Position numbers and translations under genes: made by a program. From Aquimarina macrocephali JAMB N27 (GTDB taxonomy: Bacteria; Bacteroidota; Bacteroidia; Flavobacteriales; Flavobacteriaceae), in contig NZ_JACA01000024.1 of the NCBI RefSeq assembly GCF_000520995.1, positions 16,477-80,476 on the forward strand: a DNA stretch of 64,000 nt, given 5' to 3'. Below, piece by piece: positions 20,362 through 30,336 of the stretch (position 1 is the first letter of the stretch; every line of letters begins with the position of its first letter). The notes under the pieces are model-generated. The model had not been told where the DNA came from, ran no database searches, and was given only the letters and a program-made list of their open reading frames with translations.

Positions 20362-21372
20362 TTACTTTTTTATTTCTGTACCATCAGGATATAAAGCAAA
20401 CCTACCTTTAGAAGGAGAATGAACATGATCATAACTGTCCCAGGGCCAGCCTCCAAATTCTGTTTGTTGATACTCTTGTATAGCCTCTCTAATTTCTATC
20501 TGGCTATTCATAACAAATGGTCCATGTTTCACTACAGGTTCATTCATTGGTTTACCTTGCAATAATAATACATGGGCTTCTGTATTACCATTTTTTAAGA
20601 TGAATTCCTGATCTGCATTTAGAATGATTTCATGATGTACAGGAATAGTATATCCTTCACTCGTAACTTCGGTTCCCTTAAAGAAATATAACGATCTGTT
20701 TATCCCTTTAGAAGCCGTAGGGAAGATAAACGTTGCATTAGGATCTATTTTGATAGTCCATATAGCGATTTCATTATTTGGATCTGCTGCCCAGGAATCA
20801 GGGGCTGGAGAGGGAGCTGTTATATCATCTAATTTTCCTGCAATTAAAGTAACCTCAGTTGCATACCCATGCTCATCTTGTTTCTTTATTTTAGGAACCT
20901 CTTCACTCCAGAGCATTTTAAAATGTGGCTCTACCATTTTTTTGTCTCTCGGAAGGTTAAGCCAAATCTGAAATAACAAAAACGGATTTTCTTTTTGGGT
21001 ATGTAGCAAAGGAAACATTTCAGAATGTTGTACGCCTTTACCAGCGGTCATCCATTGTACATCACCATTACCAAAACGTCCTGCAGCTCCAAGTGAATCA
21101 GAATGATCCACCAATCCTTTTTGGGCAATTGTAACCGTTTCAAAACCACGATGAGGATGTGCAGGGAAACCAGGTATTTTGGTTCCATGATACATTCGCC
21201 ACCCATCTTTAAGAGTAAAATCCTGACCGATATTACGGCCTTCTAGTGATGCATCGGGGCCTAATTTTCCGTTTCCTTTTGGATATTGATCCTCATGATA
21301 AGCACAGAATAAAAATGGATCGCTGGTTTCCCATGGAAAACCTAAAGGTTTGATTTTAATAATAGCAGCCAT
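20362..21372 (-). CDS. Pirin family protein
   Basis: A 336-residue bicupin of the pirin family. The N-terminal cupin has the metal-binding signature [12 protein letters not shown] and the second ligand pair in GVQHSEMF. Pirins bind Fe(II); some have quercetinase activity and others act as redox-linked regulators. It begins 3 bp after the S10 peptidase stop codon, so it is the last gene of that operon. A link between pirin and the peptidases or amidohydrolases is not established. Confidence 0.9.
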   Translation of the reverse strand: MAAIIKIKPLGFPWETSDPFLFCAYHEDQYPKGNGKLGPDASLEGRNIGQDFTLKDGWRMYHGTKIPGFPAHPHRGFETVTIAQKGLVDHSDSLGAAGRFGNGDVQWMTAGKGVQHSEMFPLLHTQKENPFLLFQIWLNLPRDKKMVEPHFKMLWSEEVPKIKKQDEHGYATEVTLIAGKLDDITAPSPAPDSWAADPNNEIAIWTIKIDPNATFIFPTASKGINRSLYFFKGTEVTSEGYTIPVHHEIILNADQEFILKNGNTEAHVLLLQGKPMNEPVVKHGPFVMNSQIEIREAIQEYQQTEFGGWPWDSYDHVHSPSKGRFALYPDGTEIKK

Positions 21373-21375
21373 AAT

Positions 21376-22872
21376 TTAATATTTTGATCCTTTATTTATA
21401 TTGACTGATGATTTGGTAATAAATGTTCTGATATCATCATTGGCCTTAATAAGATCTTCATTACGAAGGTACATCATATGACCACTTCGATATCCTTTAA
21501 AACTTAGACGATCTTTAAGTTTTCCATTCGCGTTGAGTTGCCACATTACATATTTAGCATTAAAATAAGTAGTAGCACCATCATAATAACCCGATTGAAT
21601 CATAGTGTGCAAGTTGGCGTTCATTGCCATGGCTTTTCTTAAGTTTTCACCGGTATTATTACCTTTGGTTCTATCCCAAGGTCTTACCGGGCCAAACATA
21701 TTGTATTTTAAGTCGGTTTTAAATTTTAATTCCTGGCTATAGTAATAGTTGATAGCTGGTGTAAATGAATGAAGCCATGAAGTTAGCTCACTATTATAAT
21801 CAGGATTATCTCCAGCATCCTTTATATCCATTCCTTTGTATCGAGAATCCAATCGGCCAATCGTATATCCTTCTTTATCTCGTAAAAGATCTTTCCAGAA
21901 ATATGATTTTGGTACTTCAAGATTATGCTGTCGTATTGTTTTCTTAGAAAGTCCAGAGTAATAAGCCATCTTATTGATAACTTCTTCTTTTTTGGTAGTA
22001 TCCAGATATCCGCTTTTTACAATTGCCGGAAGCAGTTCATTGATCGTATAGTTTTCTACTTCAAGAAGTACTTCGAGTAAATCTTTGTTCTGAAGCTCTG
22101 GAGGTAACATTTTATGATACCATGCTGCTGCTGCAAAATAGGGTAATCGGTTTGCTACTTCTACAGGGCCATCAAATTTAAAACCTATTTCTGTAGGAGA
22201 GACTAATATCACTCCATTAAGATACATCCACTGGCGATTTTGTAACTCAAGAGCCAGCCCAGAAACTCGTGTTGTTCCATAGCTTTCTCCGATAAGGTAT
22301 TTTGGAGATCGCCAACGATTATTTCGGGTTACAAACGTATTGATCCAATCGGCTAAGTATTTTACATCTGCTTTTACCCCAAAGAATAACTTTTTATCAG
22401 GCATTTTTTCATCTTTTCCTGGGATCATTCTAGAATACCCTGTGTTTACAGGATTTACAAAAACAATATCTGCTACATCCAATACCGAATTAGGATTGGC
22501 TTTGATTCCATAAGGTTGTACAGGAAACCCTTCATTATCGATCTTAAGAATACGGGGACCTGTATAGGCAATATGCATCCAAACTGAAGCCGATCCGGGA
22601 CCACCATTAAATGAAATGAGTAAAGGTCGGTTTTCATCATTTTTGATGTCAGATCTTTTGTAATAGGTATAACATAAAGAAGCTATAGGCGCTCCTGTTT
22701 CATCCCAAATCGGTTGAAATCCCACTGTTGCTTTGTATGCAACAGCCTTTCCTTTTATTGTAGTTGTATGATTTGTTACTATAGTGGTATCGATAGGAAC
22801 TTTAACGTTTTGTGCTTCCGCGTAAAGCGAAATAACAAACATTGTAATGAATAAAGAAAATATATTTTTCAT
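21376..22872 (-). CDS. S10 family serine carboxypeptidase, secreted
   Basis: An exported serine carboxypeptidase of about 498 residues. I chose the ATG at 22872 because the signal peptide begins there (MKNIFSLFIT...AEAQ); an ATG at 22923 would overlap the upstream gene. The oxyanion-hole motif NGGPG is at 89-93 and nucleophile Ser197 lies in GESYG. A later Asp in YYDGATTY and His in RSGHMMYL complete the triad. It should cleave C-terminal residues from peptides. Lies 25 bp after the amidohydrolase gene and 3 bp before pirin. Confidence 0.9.
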   Translation of the reverse strand: MKNIFSLFITMFVISLYAEAQNVKVPIDTTIVTNHTTTIKGKAVAYKATVGFQPIWDETGAPIASLCYTYYKRSDIKNDENRPLLISFNGGPGSASVWMHIAYTGPRILKIDNEGFPVQPYGIKANPNSVLDVADIVFVNPVNTGYSRMIPGKDEKMPDKKLFFGVKADVKYLADWINTFVTRNNRWRSPKYLIGESYGTTRVSGLALELQNRQWMYLNGVILVSPTEIGFKFDGPVEVANRLPYFAAAAWYHKMLPPELQNKDLLEVLLEVENYTINELLPAIVKSGYLDTTKKEEVINKMAYYSGLSKKTIRQHNLEVPKSYFWKDLLRDKEGYTIGRLDSRYKGMDIKDAGDNPDYNSELTSWLHSFTPAINYYYSQELKFKTDLKYNMFGPVRPWDRTKGNNTGENLRKAMAMNANLHTMIQSGYYDGATTYFNAKYVMWQLNANGKLKDRLSFKGYRSGHMMYLRNEDLIKANDDIRTFITKSSVNINKGSKY

Positions 22873-22897
22873 TTTTAAGGTATAGTAATTAGTATTT

Positions 22898-24277
22898 TTA
22901 ATTTTTACTAGCATTCTGAGCAATTTCCTGCAATTTTTGATCTATGGTTTCTTTGGGCAACCATTGCCCTCTAATCAGTACACCAGAAACTTGTTTTAAG
23001 GCTTTACTATTTTCTAGTGGATTTGTATCCAGTATAACAATATCGGCATCTAATCCTTCTTTTATTTGTCCAAATGTATCTTCCTTACCAAAAAAGAGAG
23101 CAGGATTAATTGTCCCCGATTGCAGCACATCTAGCGGTGTTAACCCTGCTGTTATCATTCCGTCGATTTCGTGATGAATTGAGAATCCGGGAACATTAAA
23201 TAATTGCGGAGCATCCGAACCTAATAATATTTGATGTCCATTATCGTGTAGTTTTTTAAGTAGCGTTCTTCTTATAGTATTAAATTGTTGCCATTGTTCT
23301 TTATTAAAACTAGGATTCTCTTCGGTATATTGACTTTTTCTTTGTTTCCAGTTTTGCAATGTAGAAGCGGGCATATATTTCATTTCATGACCTTTCAATA
23401 ATTCATCAGCAGTTACAGGAGCAAACCATCTTTCAAATAAGCTTTGAGTAGGAACGATCCAGATATTATTGTCTTTTGCAAGCTGTACTAATTCATCAAT
23501 TTTGGATTTATCTGCCAGCGGAGTGAAATTGTATCCAAAGAAGCCGTTATCTCCCGGGTTTACGTTTTCGGATTCGGGAACCAGTCCTTCTAAAAATCCA
23601 TCGATATGATCAATAGAGGCGTATTTACTTTCTATAGCATGTCGTATACCAACATCAACAGGAACATGCCCAGAAAAAGGAATACCTACTTCGTTGGCAG
23701 TTTTTACCAATTGATCAAATACTTCTATTGTAATACCGGGATGGATTTTTAAGAAATCATAGCCTTCTTTTTGGTAAGCTGTTACTTTGGCAATGACTTC
23801 TTCTTTTGTTTTTACCGAATTTCCATTAAGAGATGGGCTAGAGGTAAAAATTCTAGGGCTTAAGATGTCACCTGTCTCCGCACGTTGTCTTAATTTTAAG
23901 TGAGAAGGATTACCAAGCATACCACGTATTGTTGTTATCCCATTAGAAAGATATAAAAACAAAACCTCCTCGATACGTTCTTTTGATGTCGAAGGTTGTG
24001 GTATATGAGCATGCATTTCTGCTAATCCAGGAATGATGTATTTTCCTTCTGCATTGATCTTTGTAGTATATCCTTCTGGGTTTTCTATAGTATTAGTAAG
24101 CCTTTTTATTTTTCCAGAATCGATTACAATTTGTTGTTTTTCGATAATAGTACCGTTACTTACATCTACAATATTAGCATCTGTAATCAAGATAGCAGTT
24201 TTACTAACTTGTTTTTGGGGTTGAGCACAAGATGTTACCAGTGCTGTAAGTAGTATGAAAAGATATGTTCTCATCAC
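22898..24277 (-). CDS. Exported amidohydrolase, lipoprotein
   Basis: A 459-residue amidohydrolase-superfamily (imidazolonepropionase/prolidase-like) protein with a lipoprotein signal (Cys17, VTSC). The HxH motif EMHAHIP, the later GHVP and DHIDG histidines and the metal Asp in LGSDAPQ are all visible. The C-terminal GLDADIVILDTNPL strand is typical of the family's small beta-sandwich. It likely hydrolyses a cyclic amide or dipeptide bond outside the cytoplasm. Second gene of a four-gene operon, 54 bp after the larger amidohydrolase. Confidence 0.9.
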   Translation of the reverse strand: MMRTYLFILLTALVTSCAQPQKQVSKTAILITDANIVDVSNGTIIEKQQIVIDSGKIKRLTNTIENPEGYTTKINAEGKYIIPGLAEMHAHIPQPSTSKERIEEVLFLYLSNGITTIRGMLGNPSHLKLRQRAETGDILSPRIFTSSPSLNGNSVKTKEEVIAKVTAYQKEGYDFLKIHPGITIEVFDQLVKTANEVGIPFSGHVPVDVGIRHAIESKYASIDHIDGFLEGLVPESENVNPGDNGFFGYNFTPLADKSKIDELVQLAKDNNIWIVPTQSLFERWFAPVTADELLKGHEMKYMPASTLQNWKQRKSQYTEENPSFNKEQWQQFNTIRRTLLKKLHDNGHQILLGSDAPQLFNVPGFSIHHEIDGMITAGLTPLDVLQSGTINPALFFGKEDTFGQIKEGLDADIVILDTNPLENSKALKQVSGVLIRGQWLPKETIDQKLQEIAQNASKN

Positions 24278-24331
24278 ATGAGTTTTAAAATTTAGTTGTT
24301 GATCTTTTTAGTCCTTGCAAGAACCATAGAT

Positions 24332-27300
24332 CTAATTATGTCCTAAATGACATCCACATCCTGGTTTCATAAAACTTTGTGCTTCTTTATGCCATGGGAA
24401 AGCTTGGCTATAATTAGCATTCTCCCACCAGAATTTAGTTCGTGTTTTGGTTGTATTACCAATCTCATTCATGGTATCGGTATCATATAATCGTCCGTTT
24501 ACCATAGTATATTTTACAGTTTCTGTGTTTCTGATATTTTCTAAAGGATTTTTATCGAGAATGATAAGATCGGCTAGTTTTCCTTCTTTTAATGAACCAA
24601 TATCATTTCCTGCACCAATATATTCTGCACCATTTAGTGTTGCTGCTCTTAATGCTTCCATATTGGTCATTCCTCCTTGTTGAAGCAACCATAACTCCCA
24701 ATGTGCTCCCAGACCTTGTAATTGTCCATGCGCTCCCAGGTTTACTTTAACTCCTGCATCGGTTAGTGCTTTACATGTTTTTGAAACCAGAATATGTCCA
24801 TTTTCATATTCTTCTTCAGGAACCATAGTTCTATGTCTTGCGCGAGCATCGATTATAGCTCTCGGGGTATATTTAAGCAATTTTTCATTTTCCCAGACCT
24901 TATCTTTTTGGTAGAAATAGTATTCTCCATTCATCCCACCGTAATTTACAATTAGTGTAGGAGTATATCCTGAATTACTGGTTTTCCAAAGTTCATTTAC
25001 ATCTTTATACACAGGAGCAACGGGAATATTATGTTCAACTCCTGTATGACCATCCATGATCATACTCATATTATGATAAAAAGTTGATCCTCCTTCGGGA
25101 ACTACGTTGATTTGAAGTTCTCTTGCTGCCTGTATCACTTGCTGACGCTGATCTCTACGAGGTTGATTATAACTCTTAACGGATTTAGCACCAAATGCTT
25201 TGGTTCTTCTGATAGAAGATCGAGCATCTTCCAGCTTATTGACTACTGCTTTAAAGTCTCCATCTGCTCCGTATAGGATAATTCCCGTAGAGTAGAGGCG
25301 AGGCCCTACCATCTCACCACTTTTAATCATTTCAGACATGGTAAAAATAGATTCAGTATTAGCAGAAGGGTCGTGAGATGTGGTCACTCCAAAAGCTAGA
25401 TTGGCATATAATTGCCAATGTTTTTGAGTCGTTAGACCGTATCTAAATCCTCCCACATGTGCGTGTGCATCTACAATACCAGGCATAATTGTCTTACCTT
25501 TTATATCATATACTTTAGCATCGCCAGGTACAGGTACTTCAGAAGTAGTTCCAATTTTTTCAATACGGTTATCTTTAATAATGATAGTTCCTTCTTCGAT
25601 AACCTGATCGCCTTCCATCGTAATTATTCTGGCATTGGTAAATGCAATTCTACCTTGCGGCACATCTGTTTTTACTTCTAAACCAATTTTGATTCCTGTT
25701 GCCGTTACTTCTCCTACTTTTTCTGGAGAGTTAGGCAAAAATGTAAAGCGATCTTTAACCTCATTAGAGAAGTACTCATCCCCAAGAGTCCATATTACTT
25801 TTTTACTATCTCTGGACCAATGAAGATTGATCCCCGCGTCTTTAGAAATCTGAGATACCGGTACAGCTTTAGAGTTGTTATCCAAGTCTATTTCTTTACC
25901 ATTAAGTAACAGCGGAGCAATAAATGCTTTGTGCAGATTGGTAAAAGCAATCCATTTATTATCGGGACTAGGTACTAATCGGTTGGCATATTTAGATTTT
26001 ATATGTGTTTTTTTATCTTTTCCATTAAGGTCTACAGATTTTAACTCTTTAGTCAGATTTCCAAAATATGTACCTCCGGTTTGATAAAAGATACGCTTTC
26101 CGTCTTTAGAAAATATAGGGTACTCTCCTTCTTCTGTTAGTAGTTTAGTATTGCTACCAGAAGATGACATGGTATAAATACCAGTATTTTTGGTGAAACT
26201 TAGACCTTGATCACTGTTTCCATCTTCTTTTCTGAAAGTAATCAGATTATTTGCAGTATTAAATACCGGAGTTCTATAAATTCCTTTTTTTGTGGTTAGC
26301 TTGGTAGAAGTACCGCCTGAAGCAGGAATTTTATGTATTGCTCCCAGGTTTTCATCATTCCAGGTGACATATACGATATGTTGGCCATCTCTAGAGAAAC
26401 TAGGCTCAAACTCAAAATCGACAGATTGAGTAGTAAGGCGTTGTGGTTTCCCTTTGGGTAGACTTTTACTCCATAAATGTCCAAGAGCACTAAATACTAC
26501 TGTTTTACCATCTGGAGAAGTAACTACATTGCGAATTACTTTGGATGTAAACTTTTCGGGAGAAACAGGAGTATTAAAATGCAAGGTTTCTGCAATTTTG
26601 ATGGTAGCATCTACTGTAAACGGAATATTGGTTACTTGTTGATTCTCTACATTAATTTTATTGATTTTTCCACCAGCCCAGAATATAACTTCGTTGTTAT
26701 TAGGCATCCAGCTAAAATTGGGATATATCCCAAAAATAGCCCAGGCTTCTTGCTGATCTTTATTTAATTTATCATGGATTGGCCATTCTTCACCAGTTTC
26801 CAGATTATGAATATACAATACCGTTTTGGTACGAACCCTTTTTACAAAAGCAAGTTTTTTACCATCTCTGGATACTTGTGGTCGTGCTGCTCCTCCTGGT
26901 CCACCAGTAACAGTAACTGTTTTTCCGGTTTCGAATTCATATCTTTTAATGGCATAGATCTGTTTGTTTGGATCTTTATTATACTGAAAAAAACCACCGG
27001 GATACATATCTTCGGCATAGTACATATATTTACCATCTGGAGAAATATTAGGTTCATTAACATCCTGTTGGTCATTTTTTCTTTTGGTTAACTGTAACCC
27101 AGAGCCTCCTGTGATATGATACTGCCACATTTCACCAGCACCCAGAGAACGCTGAGAGGTAAAGTGTTTTCTTGCAACCAGATAATTGCCATCAGGCATC
27201 CAGGAAGCATTGTTTAATAATCTAAACTTTTCTTTAGTAATTTGTTTAGGATGACTACCATCACTATTCATTACCCAAATATTATCACCTCCACCGGCAT

Positions 27301-27640
27301 CACTGGTGAAAGAGATTTTTTTACCATCAGGACTAAAACGAGGTTGTACCTCAAATGGAATTCCTGTCCGTAATACTTTAGCTTTTCCGCCAGAAACAGG
27401 GATACTATAGATATCTCCCAATAGGTCAAAAACAATAGTATTGCCATCAGGGCTAACATCCAGATTCATCCAGGTTCCCTGATCCGTTGTAAACGTATGA
27501 TCTTTATAATTAAATTCCCCTTTGGGATTAGAAACATCCCATTTTTCTTCTTCCTTTTTATCTTTCTTGTTTTTTTGAGCTTGAGTATTGAAGATTAAGA
27601 ATACCCCGATAATCAGAGTGGTAATAATGTGCTTGTGCAT
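24332..27640 (-). CDS. TolB-like propeller / amidohydrolase fusion protein, secreted
   Basis: An 1102-residue exported protein with signal peptide (1-21). Residues about 45-640 form PD40/TolB-like propeller repeats (SPDGNTIVF, SPDGKKISF, SRDGKKLAF, SPDGKTVVF). Residues about 670-1060 form an amidohydrolase with HAHVGG as the metal HxH motif and the closing LADLIILDKNPL strand. The C-terminus ends in a small Cys/His cluster (GCGCHLGHN) that could bind a metal. First gene of the operon with the second amidohydrolase, S10 peptidase and pirin, which suggests joint processing of peptide-like compounds outside the cell. Confidence 0.92.
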   Translation of the reverse strand: MHKHIITTLIIGVFLIFNTQAQKNKKDKKEEEKWDVSNPKGEFNYKDHTFTTDQGTWMNLDVSPDGNTIVFDLLGDIYSIPVSGGKAKVLRTGIPFEVQPRFSPDGKKISFTSDAGGGDNIWVMNSDGSHPKQITKEKFRLLNNASWMPDGNYLVARKHFTSQRSLGAGEMWQYHITGGSGLQLTKRKNDQQDVNEPNISPDGKYMYYAEDMYPGGFFQYNKDPNKQIYAIKRYEFETGKTVTVTGGPGGAARPQVSRDGKKLAFVKRVRTKTVLYIHNLETGEEWPIHDKLNKDQQEAWAIFGIYPNFSWMPNNNEVIFWAGGKINKINVENQQVTNIPFTVDATIKIAETLHFNTPVSPEKFTSKVIRNVVTSPDGKTVVFSALGHLWSKSLPKGKPQRLTTQSVDFEFEPSFSRDGQHIVYVTWNDENLGAIHKIPASGGTSTKLTTKKGIYRTPVFNTANNLITFRKEDGNSDQGLSFTKNTGIYTMSSSGSNTKLLTEEGEYPIFSKDGKRIFYQTGGTYFGNLTKELKSVDLNGKDKKTHIKSKYANRLVPSPDNKWIAFTNLHKAFIAPLLLNGKEIDLDNNSKAVPVSQISKDAGINLHWSRDSKKVIWTLGDEYFSNEVKDRFTFLPNSPEKVGEVTATGIKIGLEVKTDVPQGRIAFTNARIITMEGDQVIEEGTIIIKDNRIEKIGTTSEVPVPGDAKVYDIKGKTIMPGIVDAHAHVGGFRYGLTTQKHWQLYANLAFGVTTSHDPSANTESIFTMSEMIKSGEMVGPRLYSTGIILYGADGDFKAVVNKLEDARSSIRRTKAFGAKSVKSYNQPRRDQRQQVIQAARELQINVVPEGGSTFYHNMSMIMDGHTGVEHNIPVAPVYKDVNELWKTSNSGYTPTLIVNYGGMNGEYYFYQKDKVWENEKLLKYTPRAIIDARARHRTMVPEEEYENGHILVSKTCKALTDAGVKVNLGAHGQLQGLGAHWELWLLQQGGMTNMEALRAATLNGAEYIGAGNDIGSLKEGKLADLIILDKNPLENIRNTETVKYTMVNGRLYDTDTMNEIGNTTKTRTKFWWENANYSQAFPWHKEAQSFMKPGCGCHLGHN

Positions 27641-27816
27641 GATGAGTGATTTATATGATCCGAAAATAAGGATTTATCACACAAAATATCTTAAAGTGGT
27701 GTTAAGGGAGAAAGATGTTAATTTTGGAATATATTGATGTTAAATAAATTATCACTTATGAATAGTTTTTTTCTTTTTATTTAATGAAGTGCTTTTACAC
27801 TATTTATAAAATTTTC

Positions 27817-28392
27817 TCACCAATTATCCCGGGACTTGATATTCGCTTCACAGAATTTAATGATTTCTACAATACGTTTATCACGGGTTTCCTGTCGTTT
27901 GGCTTGATAAATCCAGTAGAGGTAGCTCTTACGGTAACCTTGTGCAAAGTTTTGGTAGTTTTCAAAAGCTAGAGGGTTTTGATTAAATGCATGCTGTAAA
28001 TCTTTGGGAATGATCCCATTTTCTACATCATCAAGAGCAATCCATGAACCATTCTTTTTAGCTACTTCGATACTCATCAAACCACTATGATGCATAAGAT
28101 CATTTTTAATAAGATCTGTGATATGAGTTTTATTGACTTTACTCCAAACACTTTTGGACCTACGAGGGCAGAAATATTGCCTACGACGCTGATCATCTAG
28201 CCTTTTTACGGTAGAATCTATCCAACCGTAACATAATGCTACTTTTACAGCTTCTTCCCATCGCATACTAGGTTGTTTGCTTTCTACTTTGTAAAGTATA
28301 AGGTATACTCCTTGAGATTGGTTGTGATTCTCATGAAGCCAGGAACGCCATTCCTGATCATTTTTAAAGTATAATTCGGGTTTGTCAGACAT
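27817..28392 (-). CDS. YdeI/OmpD-associated family protein (copy 1)
   Basis: A protein of about 191 residues. The start at 28392 is chosen because AAGGTG, a Shine-Dalgarno-like sequence, precedes it and because homologous sequence begins with the EWRSWLHENH block; an ATG at 28458 lacks this. The conserved WRSWL, RWEEAVKVALCYGWIDS and RRSKSVWSKVN blocks are those of the YdeI family. Function is not firmly known; some members are linked to peptide resistance. A second copy sits at 42763-43329. Divergent from the ABC-F gene. Confidence 0.85.
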   Translation of the reverse strand: MSDKPELYFKNDQEWRSWLHENHNQSQGVYLILYKVESKQPSMRWEEAVKVALCYGWIDSTVKRLDDQRRRQYFCPRRSKSVWSKVNKTHITDLIKNDLMHHSGLMSIEVAKKNGSWIALDDVENGIIPKDLQHAFNQNPLAFENYQNFAQGYRKSYLYWIYQAKRQETRDKRIVEIIKFCEANIKSRDNW

Positions 28393-28476
28393 AAAAAAAC
28401 ACCTTGATAAAATTATGTTTTCAAGGTAGTAATTTTTTGGAATACAATATATATTCAAAATATAATCAGATTCCTT

Positions 28477-28504
28477 TTTGATGACCTGCTTTTTTTTAGT
28501 TTTG
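28477..28504 (+). promoter_or_regulatory. Bacteroidota-type promoter of the ABC-F gene
   Basis: TTTG at 28477-28480 and TAGTTTTG at 28497-28504 are separated by 16 bp. They match the -33 TTTG and -7 TAnnTTTG consensus of Bacteroidota sigma-ABfr promoters. The ATG of the ABC-F gene is 20 bp downstream. Confidence 0.6.
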
Positions 28505-28524
28505 CATTCTTAAATTAGAAAGAT

Positions 28525-30162
28525 ATGATTTCTGTAGATGGAATTGCTGTAGAGTTTAGTGGCGAAACATTATTTAGTAATGTTTCTTTTGTTATTAATG
28601 AAAATGATAAAATTGCCTTAATGGGTAAGAATGGTGCAGGTAAATCCACTATGATGAAGATTATTGCTGGGGCACAGAAAGCAAACAGAGGGCATGTTAG
28701 GTGTCCCAAAGAAGCAGTGATTGCATATTTACCACAACATCTATTAACAGATGATGACTGTACTGTATTTGAAGAAGCATTAAAAGCTTTTGGCGATATT
28801 TTGGGGATGCAGGAAGAGATGGATCGATTAAATAAAGAACTCGAAACTCGTACTGATTATGAATCCAGCGAGTATATGGCAATTATCGAAAAAGTAACCG
28901 ATCTGGGAGAGAAGTTTTATGCTGTAGAAGAGGTAAATTATGATGCCGAAGTAGAGAAAGCGCTAAAAGGACTCGGGTTTAAGAGAGAAGATTTTACACG
29001 ACCAACCAGTGAGTTTAGCGGTGGGTGGAGAATGCGTATAGAGCTTGCCAAAATCTTATTACAGAAACCAGACCTAATCCTTTTGGATGAGCCAACCAAT
29101 CATGTAGATATAGAATCTGTAATTTGGCTAGAGGACTTTTTGATTAATAAAGCCAAGGCAGTTATCGTTATCTCTCATGATAAAACGTTTATCGATACAA
29201 TCACCAATAGGACTATAGAGGTGACAATGGGAAGAATCTATGACTATAAGGCAAATTATTCACATTATCTGCAACTACGGGAAGAAAGAAGGGCGAATCA
29301 AATAAAAGCATACCAGGAGCAACAAAAATTTATTGCAGATACCAAAACATTTATCGAACGATTTAAAGGTACGTACTCAAAAACCAATCAGGTAAATTCG
29401 CGGGAACGCATGTTAGAGAAGTTACAGATTATCGAAATTGATGAGATCGATACTTCATCTTTAAAACTCAGATTCCCCGCATCAGTTCGATCGGGAGATT
29501 ATCCCGTAATAGCAAAAGATTTATCAAAAAACTATGATGAGCATGTAGTGTTTGAAAATGCAAATTTATCGATTTCCAGAGGAGAAAAAGTGTCATTTGT
29601 AGGACGTAATGGCGAAGGTAAATCTACTATGATCAAAGCGATTATAGGAGAGATTGAGTATGAGGGAACTTGTGACCTGGGGCATAATGTTAAGGTAGGA
29701 TATTTTGCACAAAACCAAGCGGCATTATTGGATCAGAATCTTACCGTATTTCAGACAGTTGATGAGGTAGCAGAAGGAGAAGTACGAACACAGATCAAAA
29801 ATATTTTAGGACAGTTTATGTTTGGTGGCGATGATATCGATAAAAAAGTAAGTGTCCTTTCAGGTGGAGAACGAACACGACTGGCAATGGTTAAATTGCT
29901 TTTAGAACCTGTTAATCTTTTAATTCTCGATGAGCCTACCAATCATTTGGACTTAAAATCAAAAGATGTACTAAAAGAAGCTTTACTAAATTTTGATGGT
30001 ACCTTGATTTTGGTTTCTCATGATCGTGATTTTTTACAAGGTTTGTCGCAAAAAGTATTTGAGTTTAAAGACAAAAGAGTAATTGAGCATTTTGAAACCA
30101 TAGATGATTTTCTTTCGAGAAACAAGATTGAAAACCTAAAAGAAATTGATCTTAAATCATAA
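28525..30162 (+). CDS. ABC-F family ATPase (ribosome-associated, YbiT/EttA-like)
   Basis: A 545-residue soluble protein with two ABC domains and no membrane segment. Domain 1 has Walker A GKNGAGKST, signature FSGGW and Walker B LLDEPTNHVD. Domain 2 has GRNGEGKST, signature LSGGERTR and LILDEPTNHLD. The inter-domain linker at about 250-320 is charged and helical, as in ABC-F factors that act on the ribosomal E site. A translation-factor role is more likely than drug export or resistance, but the subfamily cannot be settled by eye. Confidence 0.93.
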   Translation: MISVDGIAVEFSGETLFSNVSFVINENDKIALMGKNGAGKSTMMKIIAGAQKANRGHVRCPKEAVIAYLPQHLLTDDDCTVFEEALKAFGDILGMQEEMDRLNKELETRTDYESSEYMAIIEKVTDLGEKFYAVEEVNYDAEVEKALKGLGFKREDFTRPTSEFSGGWRMRIELAKILLQKPDLILLDEPTNHVDIESVIWLEDFLINKAKAVIVISHDKTFIDTITNRTIEVTMGRIYDYKANYSHYLQLREERRANQIKAYQEQQKFIADTKTFIERFKGTYSKTNQVNSRERMLEKLQIIEIDEIDTSSLKLRFPASVRSGDYPVIAKDLSKNYDEHVVFENANLSISRGEKVSFVGRNGEGKSTMIKAIIGEIEYEGTCDLGHNVKVGYFAQNQAALLDQNLTVFQTVDEVAEGEVRTQIKNILGQFMFGGDDIDKKVSVLSGGERTRLAMVKLLLEPVNLLILDEPTNHLDLKSKDVLKEALLNFDGTLILVSHDRDFLQGLSQKVFEFKDKRVIEHFETIDDFLSRNKIENLKEIDLKS

Positions 30163-30336
30163 CGGAAGGCATAACCCCATTATATAGAATACTAATACAT
30201 CACTCACCAGGGAGCAATAAATAATATACGATCTATCAAAAAATCTGTTAGATTTGTATACCAATAATCTGAATGTAATCAGAGAAGGTTAGCTTTTTTG
30301 AATGATAAAAGTATCTATGTCTAAAATATATAGTGA

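Noticed and set aside
22873..22923. Longer N-terminus of the S10 peptidase
   Set aside because: It overlaps the end of the upstream amidohydrolase gene and precedes a good signal peptide that starts at 22872.
26774..27091. 105-codon plus-strand frame inside the large amidohydrolase gene
   Set aside because: It is antisense to a well-supported coding region and its Phe/Ile/Ser-rich composition is what the complement of that gene gives.
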